Shown here: one piece after another, positions 38,532-51,300 of the stretch
Numbering within the stretch: position 1 is the first letter of the stretch
Layout: every line of letters begins with the position of its first letter
Origin: Kwoniella bestiolae CBS 10118
Taxonomy: Eukaryota > Basidiomycota > Tremellomycetes > Tremellales > Cryptococcaceae
DNA length: 64,000 bases
Assembly: GCF_000512585.2 (NCBI RefSeq)
Contig: NC_089245.1
Span: 1,178,001 to 1,242,000 of the forward strand
Reading direction: 5' to 3'
Program-made: the position numbers and the translations under genes
The notes under the pieces: generated by a model
The model's input: the letters and a program-made list of their open reading frames with translations, nothing else
Told to the model about the DNA's origin: nothing
Databases searched by the model: none

Positions 38532-39017
38532 GAGGAATAGGAATATGGTAAGAAGGGACAATAGATGGAAGGACATTTGACAAATTATCGAATTAGAATA
38601 AACTGTATCAATAGCGAACGAGTATACCCAACTCTCCAATACACCTGCTTTCTCCATACTGATACCCACTTAGAGATGCTATACGAACCCATAGATAATA
38701 GATCAAATAGACAACGACTTATATGTATACACACATAATATGTTGCATATATCTTAGTTCATTACTACGAGACTCTATATACAACTTTATAATTCATATT
38801 TCATTATATCATATCTGCGCCTGCGCATTTTGGCTAGATTTGATCCTACTACACACTGTTTGATGATCCACCTACAAACATTGACACCCATCTCCTACTC
38901 TTCTGAAAGTACGTCGAGATCATATATCGCAAGTTCCCCTAAAATTGTAAGGTGCCCCTATTTTCATCGTCATATCAGCTGGTGCATTCAACACTTGATC
39001 AATCTCGGTGATTTCAC
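38532..39017. other. Convergent 3' intergenic region
   Basis: 486 bp between the beta-helix and Smc6 stop codons. It is strongly AT-rich (ATATGT, TATATC runs) and consistent with overlapping 3' UTRs; no gene is seen. Confidence 0.5.
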
Positions 39018-42000
39018 TCACTGATTCCTATTCGGGTCAGCCATCCTGATCAATTTCATATCAGGTCCTTTAATTTCTATACCAGACATATCCTATCCAC
39101 CATAACATCAATCAGCAACGTCCACTTATCACAACCATAATGAAACACTGGATCTCCTTGCGATCGAGAAAGGATGACTCACCTGCGGAGTGATCAGGAT
39201 ATATTGCTTTCCATCACTTTCCCTCGCCCCGTCCATCAAACTCTTCGCAGCCACCTTTCTATTCGCATGATCCAAGAACACATCCCACTCGTCCAACGCT
39301 CTGATGGGACATGGGACAGTAGACCAAAGTGCTAAAAGGAACGAAACAGTTGAGAAAGACCTTTCACCTCCAGAGAGATTTTTGGGAGTCTTGTAGTGAG
39401 ATCGTTGAGTCAATTCCCCTTCGGCATTCTCGGTACGCGTTGTTGAGGTGACCTGATGAATGAGAATAAAGTGACATCCACCGAGACAATCAGCAAAGAT
39501 TCTTCCGATCTGCAACCATCATTCGACTTGAGGGAAATATCAGAGTTGGCAATACTCACCACAAGTGACAACTTCTCCTTCTTATGCTCAAAGTCCAACC
39601 TCCCGTCCATATCCCTCAAACTCTCAAAAACGACAAACGCCGTCTTAGCTCGAACGGCGATGTTGTTTCGACTATCCGCCCACCATGTCCTTCTGGTCCG
39701 CATTGCTTGATGGAAGACCTGCCAGGCACACCAAGTTCAGCATTAGTGAAACCCCTCCTTCCAAAGTAGCTACATATAGACCCACTTTGTTCAGCCTTCG
39801 CATTTGATTGATATTCTGTACGACATCCTTGAGCAATGTTTTAGCTTTTCTGAGCTCTGACGCCAGATGACTGGTGTCAACTCCGAGTCTGCGCATAGCA
39901 GATCAGCAATGCGTCTTGAAGATAGTGACTGTACAAGACACCGTATCACTCACTGCTTCTCAGCTTCCTTAATGGCGGCATCTAGTGTTGTCCTTTCCTG
40001 CGCCAGCTGAGCGGTAGTCTTGTCACTGTATGCTCGTACAGGGCAGAAAGCTCTAGCTTGCCTAGACCATTCCTATCGAACATGGCTCACGCGTTAATAC
40101 TGCAAAATCTTCATAGAAGTTATTTCAAGCACGTCTCACCTCAATTTGTTTGTCAAGGCTCTCCACCTCAGCGGTTGCTTTGTCTCTCCTTGTCTGGTAC
40201 GTCTGCACTGCTCCCTCGTAATGCTGTCTCTTGTTGTCCGTATCTGATCGTTGCTGAACTAAGACAGTGAGTATTTTCTGTCCAATCATCGCAATCAGCT
40301 TCACATCATATCTGTAGCGTGTTACGCGGATATACTCACCTCCTGCTTCGTTCGTTGAGGTGTGTGTTCGTCCAGTTCTTTCTGACGATCGGCGATATCT
40401 CGTTGATATCGTTTTAAATCCTCCTGCCTCTTTTCCTTGTCACTGAGATGCGCTTGGAGCTGAATCTCCTTGCCTTCGATCTGACGCATCCGTTCCTATA
40501 TCGTAATTAGATCAGTCAACAGTCACTTCCCACTGAATGCACCAGCCTGGCAAGCTTACCTCTCGATCCGCTTCCCAATTTTCCATCTCCGTGGAAGTCA
40601 TCTCCGAGAGTTGCCTTCTGATATCGTCCAATTTCTGTTCGACAGTTGGCATGGAGTTTGTGATCTTCTTGATCTGCGCCTGTATAATTAGGCAATTCAG
40701 CACACTGTTCAACCGTAGCAGCTTGCGCGAAAGCTTACAACAAGGTCTTTTACTTCTTTATCAAGCATCTGGACTTTCTGCTGAGCCTCCAGTTTCTTTT
40801 CCGCCAGCTCCTGGATTTGATCCTCACATCGCTTCAGGTCGTCCTGTGCTTGTCTGTCATATAATTGGGTCAGAACGAGAACATCAGATGATAAGATATC
40901 ACTCACTTCACGTCATCACCCAGATCCCTGGTGAAAAGTGTGTTTCCTCTCCATTGGCTGACGGGACCAGACGTTTTGCTCCTGCAGGCAAGCGTCAACA
41001 AGAGTATCAAGTTCGGGAAAGAGGCATCTCACGAATTGGTACCAGAAATCTGCTGATGATCAGCGGAATAGTAATTGACGAAATCCAGCACTCGATTATT
41101 GTGTAAGCGTTTCATCTCGTTGTTGGCTTCTTGAACTGTCCTCGCCAGGAAAGTCCTTTCAATTCGGTTGAGAGTAATGAGAAGTCTTAGAACGTCTTCG
41201 TTGTTGACCTAGTGATCTCGTTCAGCTCGCAGCTCGGGACTTGAAGAATCCGGGCGGTACTTACGGAAAGTTTACTGAGGATTGTGGGACCCAGATGACC
41301 CTGATCGCCTCGCTTGTAGTCGAACCTGTCTCCACCGTGCAGCAGGATAGGCGGAAGCTGGAATGAACCGGTACCTGGTCGATAACCACTGCAGCTGGGG
41401 TCAGCATGCATGACCACGGAGCGTGAGCAAAGGAATCTACCTACCCTCTGGAGTGTCTACGAAGGATTTCAGTGAGAGTAGCCCGATCCTGTACATCTCG
41501 CACGGCGAAAGTACACAGGTTCTGACCGAGAACTGCTTGTACGATATCTCTGTAGTACATGTCTTCCAGCTTGACGTACATCCCTAGCGGACCAAGGGGC
41601 GGAGAGTGTTTCCATTTGGTCCGTTGGATGTCCTTCATCACATTGTCCAAGCCTTGACCGAATGCTGAAAGTCGGTTGATCGACTGGCCTTGAAGATTGG
41701 TGATTTTCCCCTGAATATTGCGAGCTTTCAACTTTTTCTGCTCAATTTCGTTCTCCAGTTCTGTGACCGCGACTCTAGCAAGTTTCAGATCCGCGGCCTT
41801 TTCCACCTGTTGTTGTTGCTTTTTGGGTTTATCCTTTTTCAGTTTGTTGAGAAATTCTTCATGTCTGGTTCGAGCGTCAACCAATTTGGCAAGCTCATCT
41901 CGTTGTGCATCAGCGTTCAATCGGAGTTTGGCATCAATCTTGGATTGAAGGATTTGTAGACCTCCTCGATCCGTCTCGATGTCGTCTTTGATAGTATTGA

Positions 42001-43759
42001 TGTCATCCTGCGGAATCAGCGATGGTTTCGTGCTTTCAAGACTTACATCAAGTTCACCGATAGCCTTCTTCTCAGCTTTGACCTTCTCCTTTGCGTCTTG
42101 GACAGCTTTCTGGAGTGGTTTACGATTCTCGTCGAAGTTGTCTAGATCTTTCTCAGTTTGCCTGATCTCTTCCGCTATCTTTATGAGTTTTTTCTGGGAT
42201 CATAGCGTGTCAGATGAGCAACTCCAGTACTTCAGATAATCCACATACTTCATGTTTATGAGCCTCGTTCTGAGCTTGCTCCATCTTCTCATTGTTTACA
42301 TTCACCGTTTCCTGATACTCATCTCGAGCCTGCGATAATTCCAACTGTTAGCCAGGTTCTTAGCGATTTCTTCGAGCGCACTTACCTGTTCTTTGTCGGT
42401 CACGTATGACCAAGCTAATTGGTCAAGAACGGTTTTATACTTATCCTTCTGTTTTAGGATGGCGTCCGAGGCAAGTAGCTTTCTCTGGAGAGTGTCGACT
42501 TTTTCCTTCAGAGCAGGTACAGCTTCAGTCTGTCTCTTGATGTGGGTATTAATCTGATCTATGTTCTGCATGGAGGATTCGTACGTCTCGAGAAGAGCTG
42601 AAAGCTGAGTTCCTTTGAGGAAGAACTGGATTAGGTGAGTCGTCAGCGTGGCGAAATCTCACGTCAGCTCAGCGCAGATACAGGAAGAAACGTACCTTGT
42701 ACAATTGACCAGGATCTGAACTCTGCAGGAAACTTCTAGCTTGATCTTGTGTCAGGATGGTTAAGGGCGAATCGATGTTGATGTTGAAGTTCTCGCATAT
42801 AGCGGTGAGCTCCGATCGTTTATTGGCGAGGATTCTTCCATCCCTACTAGCTCTGAATCTGTAGGTAGTGGCTCCAGTCAATGAGATCGTTCGTTCGATG
42901 ACTATATGAGGATCGTAAACATCAGGTTTGAAAGCTCTCGGACCGGAATTGGCCATGACGACGGTTATTATCGCTTTGCTGTGAAGATGTCGATGGTGGT
43001 TAACAATGATGCCAGCCAGAGAATGCAACTAGTACTCACTCGGCTCCCTTTCTGATCAGATCCTTCAACCCTTGCCCTCTTCCGGTAGTCATAGCTTTGC
43101 CACCCAGCGCAATAGCTATAGCAGTAAGTACAGCTGATTTGCCACCTATCACATACCAATCAGATTGCATCTACGGATGAACAGTCAAAGAAGTACTCAC
43201 TTCCATTATGTCCCACAAGGAAGTTCATCCTATGCCCGAACTCGACAGTAAGATGACGATGACACATGAAATCCACCAAATTGATTGATTTCAGTACCCC
43301 TCCTTCTGACGTTGCCTGTTAATCCACACAAATCAACATCATCCATTCAGAGTCAACAGATATAGGGATCAGCTTACTCCGACGTAACCCTTTTGACGCT
43401 TCCTAGCAGCTTCGTACGCTTTGACCAAAGCGTCCTCCTTGAACTGCACTTCCTCGTACTCGTCCATCGAGGAATCATCATCACTTGGTTCCTCCTCTTC
43501 TAGATCAGGTACAGAATCGGACGAAGCGTCTGATGAATCATCTCCATCTTCTTCTTCCTGACTCCTGTCCACATGGTTCTCTCTCTTTACTCTCTTGATC
43601 TGTGACAATATCGATACCATGATGAGCAGGGGAACTTCCTGTAAAGCAGGTGGGAGGAAGCCAAAGCAGTGAACTTACCTCTCTCGCACGGACATTCTCA
43701 CCATCCTCGGCATCCGACTGAGGAGACGGTGATGGTCTCTTGGCACCTGCTCTGGCCAT
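39018..43759 (-). CDS. SMC6: Smc6, ATPase of the SMC5/6 complex
   Basis: Chromosome-maintenance ATPase that pairs with Smc5 in recombination repair and replication-fork processing. The start at 43759 gives MARAGAKRPSPSPQSDAEDG, followed by an acidic segment (SVPDLEEEEPSDDDSSMDEY). The head half-domain has the Walker A motif within VGHNGSGKSAVLTAIAIALG (about 43090-43180) and ILTQDQARSFLQSSDPGQLYK, a Smc6 hallmark. Two long coiled coils flank a hinge around 41200-41600. The C-terminal head carries the signature LSGGERSFSTVSFLLALWS and Walker B LDEWDVFLD, whose DE-x-DVF form is typical of Smc6 rather than Smc5. The last exon ends DPNRNQ before TGA at 39018. Twelve or more introns are present and the product is about 1,150 residues. 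Confidence 0.94.
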
Positions 43760-44068
43760 GATGGCGATACTCTGGATTGAGAACTGAAGCTGATGCGCTT
43801 TTTGATCCTGGATTGGTTTCTTGAGGGAGAAGAGTGAGGAAGAGAAAGAGAAGATGAGAAAGTAGAAGTGGATTGATATCTGATGTTCTTGCTCATAATC
43901 AGAGAGTCGCGTCAACCAGAGCGATAAATGGGAAAAAGGTCGCGTAACCTGATGAGCAGTGACAACCGTGGGAAAATAACACGGATAGAGAGAGATAAGA
44001 TAACCAACCAAACAGCAACAAGCTATCAATTCGATGCATCTATTCAGACGTTTTTACATAGAATATCG
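43760..44068. promoter_or_regulatory. Smc6 upstream region
   Basis: 309 bp between the Smc6 start and the stop of the upstream minus-strand gene. It is purine/pyrimidine-asymmetric and presumably holds the Smc6 promoter; I recognise no specific box. Confidence 0.4.
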
Positions 44069-46198
44069 TTAATTAGCATACTGCCTATACGTAGTAGTCA
44101 TAAGAGGATGCGACATCCCCGTACTAGGTATCGTCATACTGGGCAACGTCAAATCATCCTTCTTATCCGGGTTAGGCGTGTGAATGTAGCTCATGCCAAA
44201 TCCAACCTGCAATATGATCAGCAACAACAACGATGCTTTATGCCTTTGGCATCATTCCACTCACAGTGTATGGTACACCAAAGCTTCCTCCCTCTGGATC
44301 AACGCTGGTCACAGTCTTACTACCTGATGCTTTCCTTACGGCATCCGACGAGATGGGATCCTTTGAGCTTGAGCTGGAGGAGGACGATTTAGAAGAACTG
44401 GAAGTAGAGCTCGAGCTGGACTTAGATGGCTCTTTGGATGATGAGCTTGAAGAAGAGCTTTTACTTGGATCTCTAGAAGAAGAAGAAGACTTGGAAGCTG
44501 CTGCTGCCTTCTCCTTTTCCTTTTGAGCAGCGAGTTTGGCAAGTTTCTCTTTCTCCTCCTGGCTTGAGGGTGAGCTCGAACTTGAAGACCGTAAGGACGA
44601 TGAGCCCGAAGAAGAGCTACTGCTGGAGCTGCTAGGACTACTTGAGCTGGAAGAAGCGGCTGGGGGAGCCTCGTTGAGTTCCTGAGATACCATCTGCAGG
44701 GAGAAGAGAAGCAGCAAGAGGAATCCTAGCGTCTTGTTCACTGTGGCAGTACCGGAGGTGAGTAAACAGTTCATCTTGAATGATGGAGGTTAGACCTACG
44801 AAGGCTTATACCGATGATCATGGCTAGGTATTTCGTTCTCCAAAGTTTCTGCTTATGTCTGTTCAATTTACAGGCAAGATGTCAGTGATATCCGAACATT
44901 CGTGTCGAACACCATTCTCCGATCTGCCATCATCCAGCTCCTACCCTCCCACCTCTATCACACTTCCCATTGGCCTTTCTAGGATCACTCACTTGTCCTC
45001 AACCTTCTTCCTTTCCATCTCCTCTTTCCGTCTCCTCGCCTCCTCCTTAGCTTTCCTCATCTCCTCCTCTCGCATCTTTGCTTTCTCCTCAGCTTCCTTC
45101 TTAGCTTTCTCCTTCTCTTTCAGCTTTTCAGCCTCTTTCGCCTTTTCCTCTTCTTTCAATTTAGCTCGTTCCTTCTCTTTCTTCTTACGTGCTTCCTCCT
45201 CTTTGGCCTTCTTCTCAATCTCCGGATCGGGCTTGTTGAAATGTCCCCTAATAAGTTATCTCATCCAGGTCCATTAGTACCTCCCATCCATGAAAACAAG
45301 CAACAATGAATAGAAAGGAAGGGGACGAGGCCAAACTCACACATGACTAGGCATCCCCTTCTCCCACCACAACTCATTCCCCACTCTATTGGCTCGACCC
45401 AGGGGAAAAGGCCATGGCATCAATTTGTTCAATCTCGTAGTGAGGAACGCAGATGGGTGAGAACGTAGATCGTCCCATGGTGAGGGTTCGGTAGGTCCAT
45501 CTTCTTTCTTCTTCTCTTCTTTCTTTTCTGATGGTTTATCTCGCGAGGAGGATGAAGAGGAGGATCTCTTCTCTTCGGCCGGGGGTGGGATCTCAGAGAC
45601 AATGTGGTTCCACATTAGGATGAATCTGTACGTGGCAGGAGGAAAAAACATTGTTAGCTTGATTCAGGATCTCTCAAGTGGTACGACGACGTGATATCTT
45701 CCTATAACATGGTAGCTACTAGCCAACAATGGGAGTGACACTCACAACAGACTCGCAATAGCCATATGCACATAGGTGATATGCAACTGCGGCACCCCAG
45801 GCACAATACCCAACATCTGTACCACTACGTCCGCCATCCTCTCCATCAGCATCAACCCCTCTCTTATTCGGATATAGTGCTTGATCACTCACTCAGCGCA
45901 AAGATGATGATGATGAATCCCCACTGTATGACCATAGGTGCTACGTGCCTTCACCACACCAGCACAAATCAGTTTGAATGCTTGCTTCAAAGTCTTGTTA
46001 TGAGATAAATTGGACCTACCACACTCTGTCCGCGGCGGGTAGGAGATTAGGCATAACATTGGCAGCCATGAATAGTACCATCCCCACGATGAGTATGGTA
46101 TATATCGGTGAAGGCGTGGAGAGAGATTGGGAGAAGGGGTAGGAGTAGGATGGGTAAGGCGAGAAAGAGGGACTGTAAGTATATGGTAAGAATGACAT
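44069..46198 (-). CDS. Unrecognised multi-pass membrane protein with Lys/Glu coiled coil and polyserine tract
   Basis: I do not recognise the family. The start at 46198 gives MSFLPYTYSPSFSPYPSYSY. The first hydrophobic helix is IYTILIVGMVLFMAANVMPN. Splicing then gives WGFIIIIFALMVQMLGIVPG and HITYVHMAIASLLFILMWNH, so three membrane segments lie in the first ~120 residues. Next are a Ser/Lys/Glu-rich linker, a conserved-looking block (AFLTTRLNKLMPWPFPLGRA, then NELWWEKGMPSH), and about 80 residues of almost pure Lys/Glu/Ala/Arg coiled coil. After KLWRTKYLAMIIG a fourth hydrophobic segment appears (TLGFLLLLLFSLQ), then a Ser-rich tract of about 100 residues and the tail VGFGMSYIHTPNPDKKDD. About six introns are present. 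An ER membrane protein with a large cytosolic coiled coil is plausible. Alternative splicing around 44780 could change the C-terminal half. Confidence 0.65.
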
Positions 46199-46544
46199 CT
46201 TGGTCGATGTAGAATGTAAATATCAGGAGATTGGGATTGGTCGTGAATCTTGTTGTAGATGGAGATATCGCTCACAGGACATACAAGATCTCATGTCGAC
46301 GGATCATGATGTGCTATCAACTATAGGCTCGAGTGACCGTACGCACAAACAAGCAGATCCGTAATCCCAAAGGATCAGTAAAGAATCAGTTCAAAGGAGC
46401 GTCAACAGCTGTTGACCGTTTGATCTTAAACCACTACACTCATGCAACCACTCCTTTGCTCGTCATACAGATAAGGTGTGATACCAATCCTACTTACATA
46501 TCGTGGTCATAAGTATACAAATCTATCATTCTCTTGCGCAAATT
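46199..46544. other. Intergenic region between two minus-strand genes
   Basis: 346 bp that should contain the promoter of the membrane-protein gene and the 3' end of the GNAT gene. I see no recognisable element. Confidence 0.4.
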
Positions 46545-47762
46545 CTACTGCCTATTCATAAGTCTATCTACATGTTCCCTCACTCCTCCCTCCCACTCAT
46601 ACCACGTAACAGAAGCGTACCAATCGTCCCTCACCTGTCCATCGGATTGTCTGACATCTTGTCGTCCTTCTGTGCTCAGATACCGGTCATTCCATCAGCA
46701 GTCATCACCATTTCGATCCCAGACCAGGTGTACAGAAGGTAAAAATAGGAGAGCAGAGATCCATCCACTCACCCCTCGCACCCTCTTTCCCAGGTGGTAA
46801 AACCCTCATACATCTCAATACCCCCTCATGTGTGTACCCCAACCTCTTCGCAGCATTCTGACTAGCGACATTCAAAGTGGTCGTAATCCACTGACATCTT
46901 CTCAGACCCAGTCCACCTTGGGAGGGATGATCGAGTATACGGTGCATTACCAATCCCGTAGCGTGCGTTTGTACGTGGGTGCGCTGTCCCATGCGGATTA
47001 ATACAGGTCACGATCATAGAGAGGGAAAAGACCCCATTTGGTTGGTTCTGGATATGAGGTGGTACCACTCACGTGAAATTCAGGTAAGATCATTATATAC
47101 CCAGGTTCACAAATCATCGCTTGGTAGTTCGACGCTATCATCCCTATTATCCCTGCGAAGACGTAATCTTTGGTATCTACTTGTGATTTTGCGCCAGGTG
47201 GTTGAGTGAAGATGGCTAGCATGAGGGTGTCCTTATGTGTATACCAGTATCAGCTTCCCGTACAGTGTTACTTGATGAAGCTCGAGCTCGACGAGTATAC
47301 CAGCATGATCATATAGATCCGCATTCCATTCTCCACGAAGGAATGGTGTACTGTAAACCCAGAGAAAAGGTGACACGCACCGAAGCCCTCCTACAGGTAT
47401 TTTCAATCCAAACCAACACATCCCCCAGATCCCTGAACGGCGCGAACCCAAGCCATCGAAGTACCTCGGGTGATCTGGAGTATCCATCCAATATCAGTTG
47501 AGCATGGAGTGAGGGCTAAAACACACCACCCATCAGCTCAACATCCCTGTCTTCTCCTCCATGATCTACAGTACGTCTCACGTCTGATCGATCTTAAGCG
47601 TACGGGGTCACTCACGATGACAGGTCTAAGTTCGACTTTATCAGATCTCAGCTCCTTCACATCAAAGACATAGTTCAGATCATACTCCTGCGGTGGTGTC
47701 GTCAGGTGGCTATCCCTAGTTGGGGGTGTAGGCGCGGTATGATTGTTGATATAGGTTGTCAT
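46545..47762 (-). CDS. GNAT-family N-acetyltransferase (RimJ/RimL-like)
   Basis: Acetyl-CoA-dependent acetyltransferase of unknown substrate. The start at 47762 gives MTTYINNHTAPTPPTRDSHL. The N-terminal part has the Acetyltransf_3 pattern: VELRPVI, then SLHAQLILDGYSRSPEVLRW and RDLGDVLVWIENTCRRA. The core strands are DYVFAGIIGMIASNYQAMIC and GYIMILPEFH, followed by THVQTHATGLVMHRILDHPS. The motif-B-like end reads TTTLNVASQNAAKRLGYTHE and GVLRCMRVLPPGKEGAR. The last exon, reached through a larger intron, supplies GQVRDDWYASVTWYEWEGGV and ends MNRQ before TAG; the phrase around DDWYASVTWYEWE is typical of this fungal subfamily. Five introns join in frame. The product is about 270 residues and complete. 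Confidence 0.82.
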
Positions 47763-48304
47763 GCCGATATATCCTAACACCAAGATGAAGTGAGAGTGTG
47801 AATATGGGTGGTCCTGTCCTGTCCTGTACTTTTGAGTATCCTGATTATATAGGGCCACCGAAATGACGCGAGGAGGATACAGCCGACGCTTCGTTGGTCC
47901 GCTAAACAAGGTTAACAGTTCGAATCGTGTACTCTGAATGGGGTATCGTAACTATCTTTGGAGATACGGTCATCGACTCGTCGGATCTCGCTTAAACCGA
48001 ACAAGAAAATAGCCGAGTCATCGAATGGAGTGACAAACAGCCAGACACTTAAACGCAATCATCTACCCGGATGAATTGTGATGATATGCATTTGGTATTG
48101 TATAACTTCTCTCTGCTCAGCCCCGACTATTCTATTTCCCCCAAATACTAAACGAGTCAAATGTATGACAAGAAAGCAAACACCTATATGCTGTGACTAA
48201 CTTGACTAAAATATGATCCTGAGCCATGCCACTTATCTATAAATCAAACCAACCCTCTCTATGCTACCCAAAACATCTATCCATTCTTTTCATGTAGAAC
48301 CCAG
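47763..48304. other. Intergenic region upstream of the GNAT gene
   Basis: 542 bp between the Lon stop and the GNAT start, both on the minus strand. A GTTCGAATC sequence near 47917 resembles a tRNA B box but has no matching stem. I see no gene. Confidence 0.45.
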
Positions 48305-51300
48305 CTACAACTTCTCCCTCTCAGGTTCCCTCTCAAGAGGCAACGTCTCCCTCCACCTCGTCTCATTTTCAGTCCCCTTGAACACCTCATACAGCACCTG
48401 TCTGATATCTTCCACAAAGACGAATTCGATCCCCTTCTTCACTGAGAGGGGGACGTTTTCGTCTATATCGGGTTTACAAGCGATGGGTACGATTAGTTCT
48501 GTAACATTAGATAAAATCATCATCTTATCAGTTGAACCAGTCTTTAATGCAAATATTCTGACAAAGATGAGAAACAGGGATAGAGGGAGGGAGGGAAGGG
48601 CTGGGACGTATAAAGCCAAGACTAAACTCACTCTTGATACCCGCTCGATGCGCTGCAAGACTAACACCCAAACCAACCAACCTCGCATTAGCTAAAGCAA
48701 ACCCAATCCGGTCAGAGGTGGAAACCACTCACATCTTCTCCTTCAACCCACCAACAGGTAACACCTGCCCCAACAGACTGATCTCCCCGGTCATAGCCAC
48801 ATCCGGATCGACCTTCGTCTTAGTGAACAAACTGACAAAGGCAGTCAAGATGGCCGTACCTGCCGAGGGACCTTCTTTACCTATCCCTCCCTCGGGCATG
48901 TGCAGGTGAACGTCCCGGTCGTTGAGCGTGACTTCGTTATCGGATTTGGTGATTCCGAGGGAATAAGCGTGGGATTTGACGTATGATAAGGCGATTTGAG
49001 CGGATTCTCGGATGACTTCTCCTAGTTTACCTGTTAATTGTAGGTTACCTTTACCGGGCATTGCCTGAGGAGATGCAGATGATTAGCAACGAATCATTAC
49101 GAAATGTCATATTTGACAATTGATTGTGGTCCATAGCGAAACAGATGATGGAAGATAATACTGCATGTCTTGGATCGTGAGGTAGAAATTTGCTCACAGT
49201 AACTTCAATAGGCATAACAGCACCCGAACCATTACCCAAATAGCCCAAACCAGTAGAAACACCAGCAGGTGGACTAGAGGTATACAATCTATCTTTATGG
49301 TAGATAGGTCTATCGTACAACCAAATCATCAGTATCCCACCTATCATCTATCAATCTATGATAAACCTGCATAGAGCGAAGACTCACGGTCCGACATAAT
49401 CCCTCAAATTCTCCTGCGTGATCCTAACATGCACCCCCTCAGGCACCTTCAACGGCTCCCTCGGAACAGTCGTAACATGCTTGGTAGTTCCAGGCTCACC
49501 AGGCGAAGGCGAATGATCACCCGGTAAATGCTCAGAAGCAGGTTTGATATCTGGTTCTTGAGATTCGACAGTTTGGGTCGTTTCAGGTTCCTTGGGTTCG
49601 GGGAGGGCCTCTTCACCTAGGTCACTGACTATTTTGAAGGCTGCTTTTCGGTAGATCTGAGACATACCACAGACAAGGTATCAGCGCAATTTTCTATACT
49701 GCCATCCTCAATCCTCCACCGACACTCGGGATCGCAAAGGGAAAAATGGAGAATGGGAGACACAGGAACCCACCTTGTCAATGTGCTTCTTCAAATTTCT
49801 AACTCCACTTTCCCTACAGTAATACCTTATCAAAGCCTCTATGGCTCCAGGTTCCAAATCGATATCGACCTCTTTCAACCCCGAAGCTTCCTTAGCCTGG
49901 GGTGATAGGTACTTCTCGGCGATGTTCATCTTCTCCGCTGAGACGTATCCTGACACTTCTAGAACTTCCATTCGATCAAGCAATGGCCCAGGGATGGTCT
50001 CGAGTACGTTGGCTGACATTACCAATTAAGGTCAGCTATGGTTGCAATATGGGAAATGGCAACATCTATTAGCTCACCGGTACAGACAAAAAGCACTCTC
50101 GACAGATCGATGGGCACATCGAGACTATAAGGATACGTGAGCTATGGGTTCATATCGAATCTCTTCGAACGCCACAACTCACTAATGATCCAAGAACGAT
50201 TTGTTCTGCTCGGGATCTAACATTTCTAACAAGGCACTTGCAGGATCACCATTGTAGGCTTTGCTGATCTTGTCCACCTCATCGATCAAAATAAGAGGGT
50301 TTTCAGTGGCGACCTTCTTGAGTGCTTGAACGGGTTTACCGGGCATGGCACTGACCAGTGAAATGGAGATTAGCTATCTCCCTAGGTGCAGCTCACGCAC
50401 AGGCGAGTCAAATCTGGCGATGAGTGGTAATGGGAACAGAGAAAAGGCGTGACGGAGACAATGAAGCTAGAGGTACAAAAGGATGAGAGAGGTGTGAAAA
50501 GGCCAGAGCGGGATGAGGGATATGTCGATCGAGCAGGATGGAGAGATAAATTGAAAGGGAAGAATGCTGGGCGGAGGTGAAAGTGATCATAGCCAAAGGC
50601 CAAGCGGCAGAACACCAACTCACCCAATATAAGTCCTCCTATGCCCTTTAATCTCCGCCACGTCCGTCAACCCACCAACCGAGAACCTAAAGAACTGTCG
50701 ACCCAAGGCTCTGGCAATGGACTTCCCAATCGACGTCTTACCCACCCCAGGCGGACCAGCAAGACAAAGTATCTTCCCTTCCACCGACCCCCGAAGTTTA
50801 CCAACAGCCATAAACTCGAGGATCCTATCCTTCACATCTTTCAGACCATAATGATCCTCGTCCAATACCCTGATGGCATGGGAGATATCGTAGTTCTCAG
50901 GCGAATGGACACCCCACGGAACCTGGGTTAACCAATCGATATAATTCCTTGTGACGTTAAATTCGCTGGCGGAAGGTTCGAGATGTACGAGTTTGTTCAA
51001 TTCCTCATCGAATACCTTTCGGACCTGTTGAGGCATCGCCAATTTACTGGCTTTCTCTTTGAACGTCTCTATGAGCTTATCTTTCCCATCTGACTCCATA
51101 CCCAGTTCTTTCTTGATGCCCTTGAGCTGTTCCATAAGGTAATATTCCCTCTGTCGCTTTTGGATCTTGGTATCGACATCACGAGCAATCTTGAACTGTA
51201 ATTGCGCATTGATCAGTTCCTTCTTCAGTAATACGAGGGAACGCTGTAATCGATCTTCAACATTGGTAGATTCCAACACCGCCTGGAGATCCTCGAGATT

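Noticed and set aside
44233..44526. Plus-strand open frame rich in Glu/Asp/Leu
   Set aside because: It is the antisense of the polyserine exon of the membrane-protein gene; the composition follows from the repeat.
47917..47925. GTTCGAATC, like a tRNA B box
   Set aside because: The flanking bases (AACAG and GTGTA) do not form a T-stem and no A box lies upstream.
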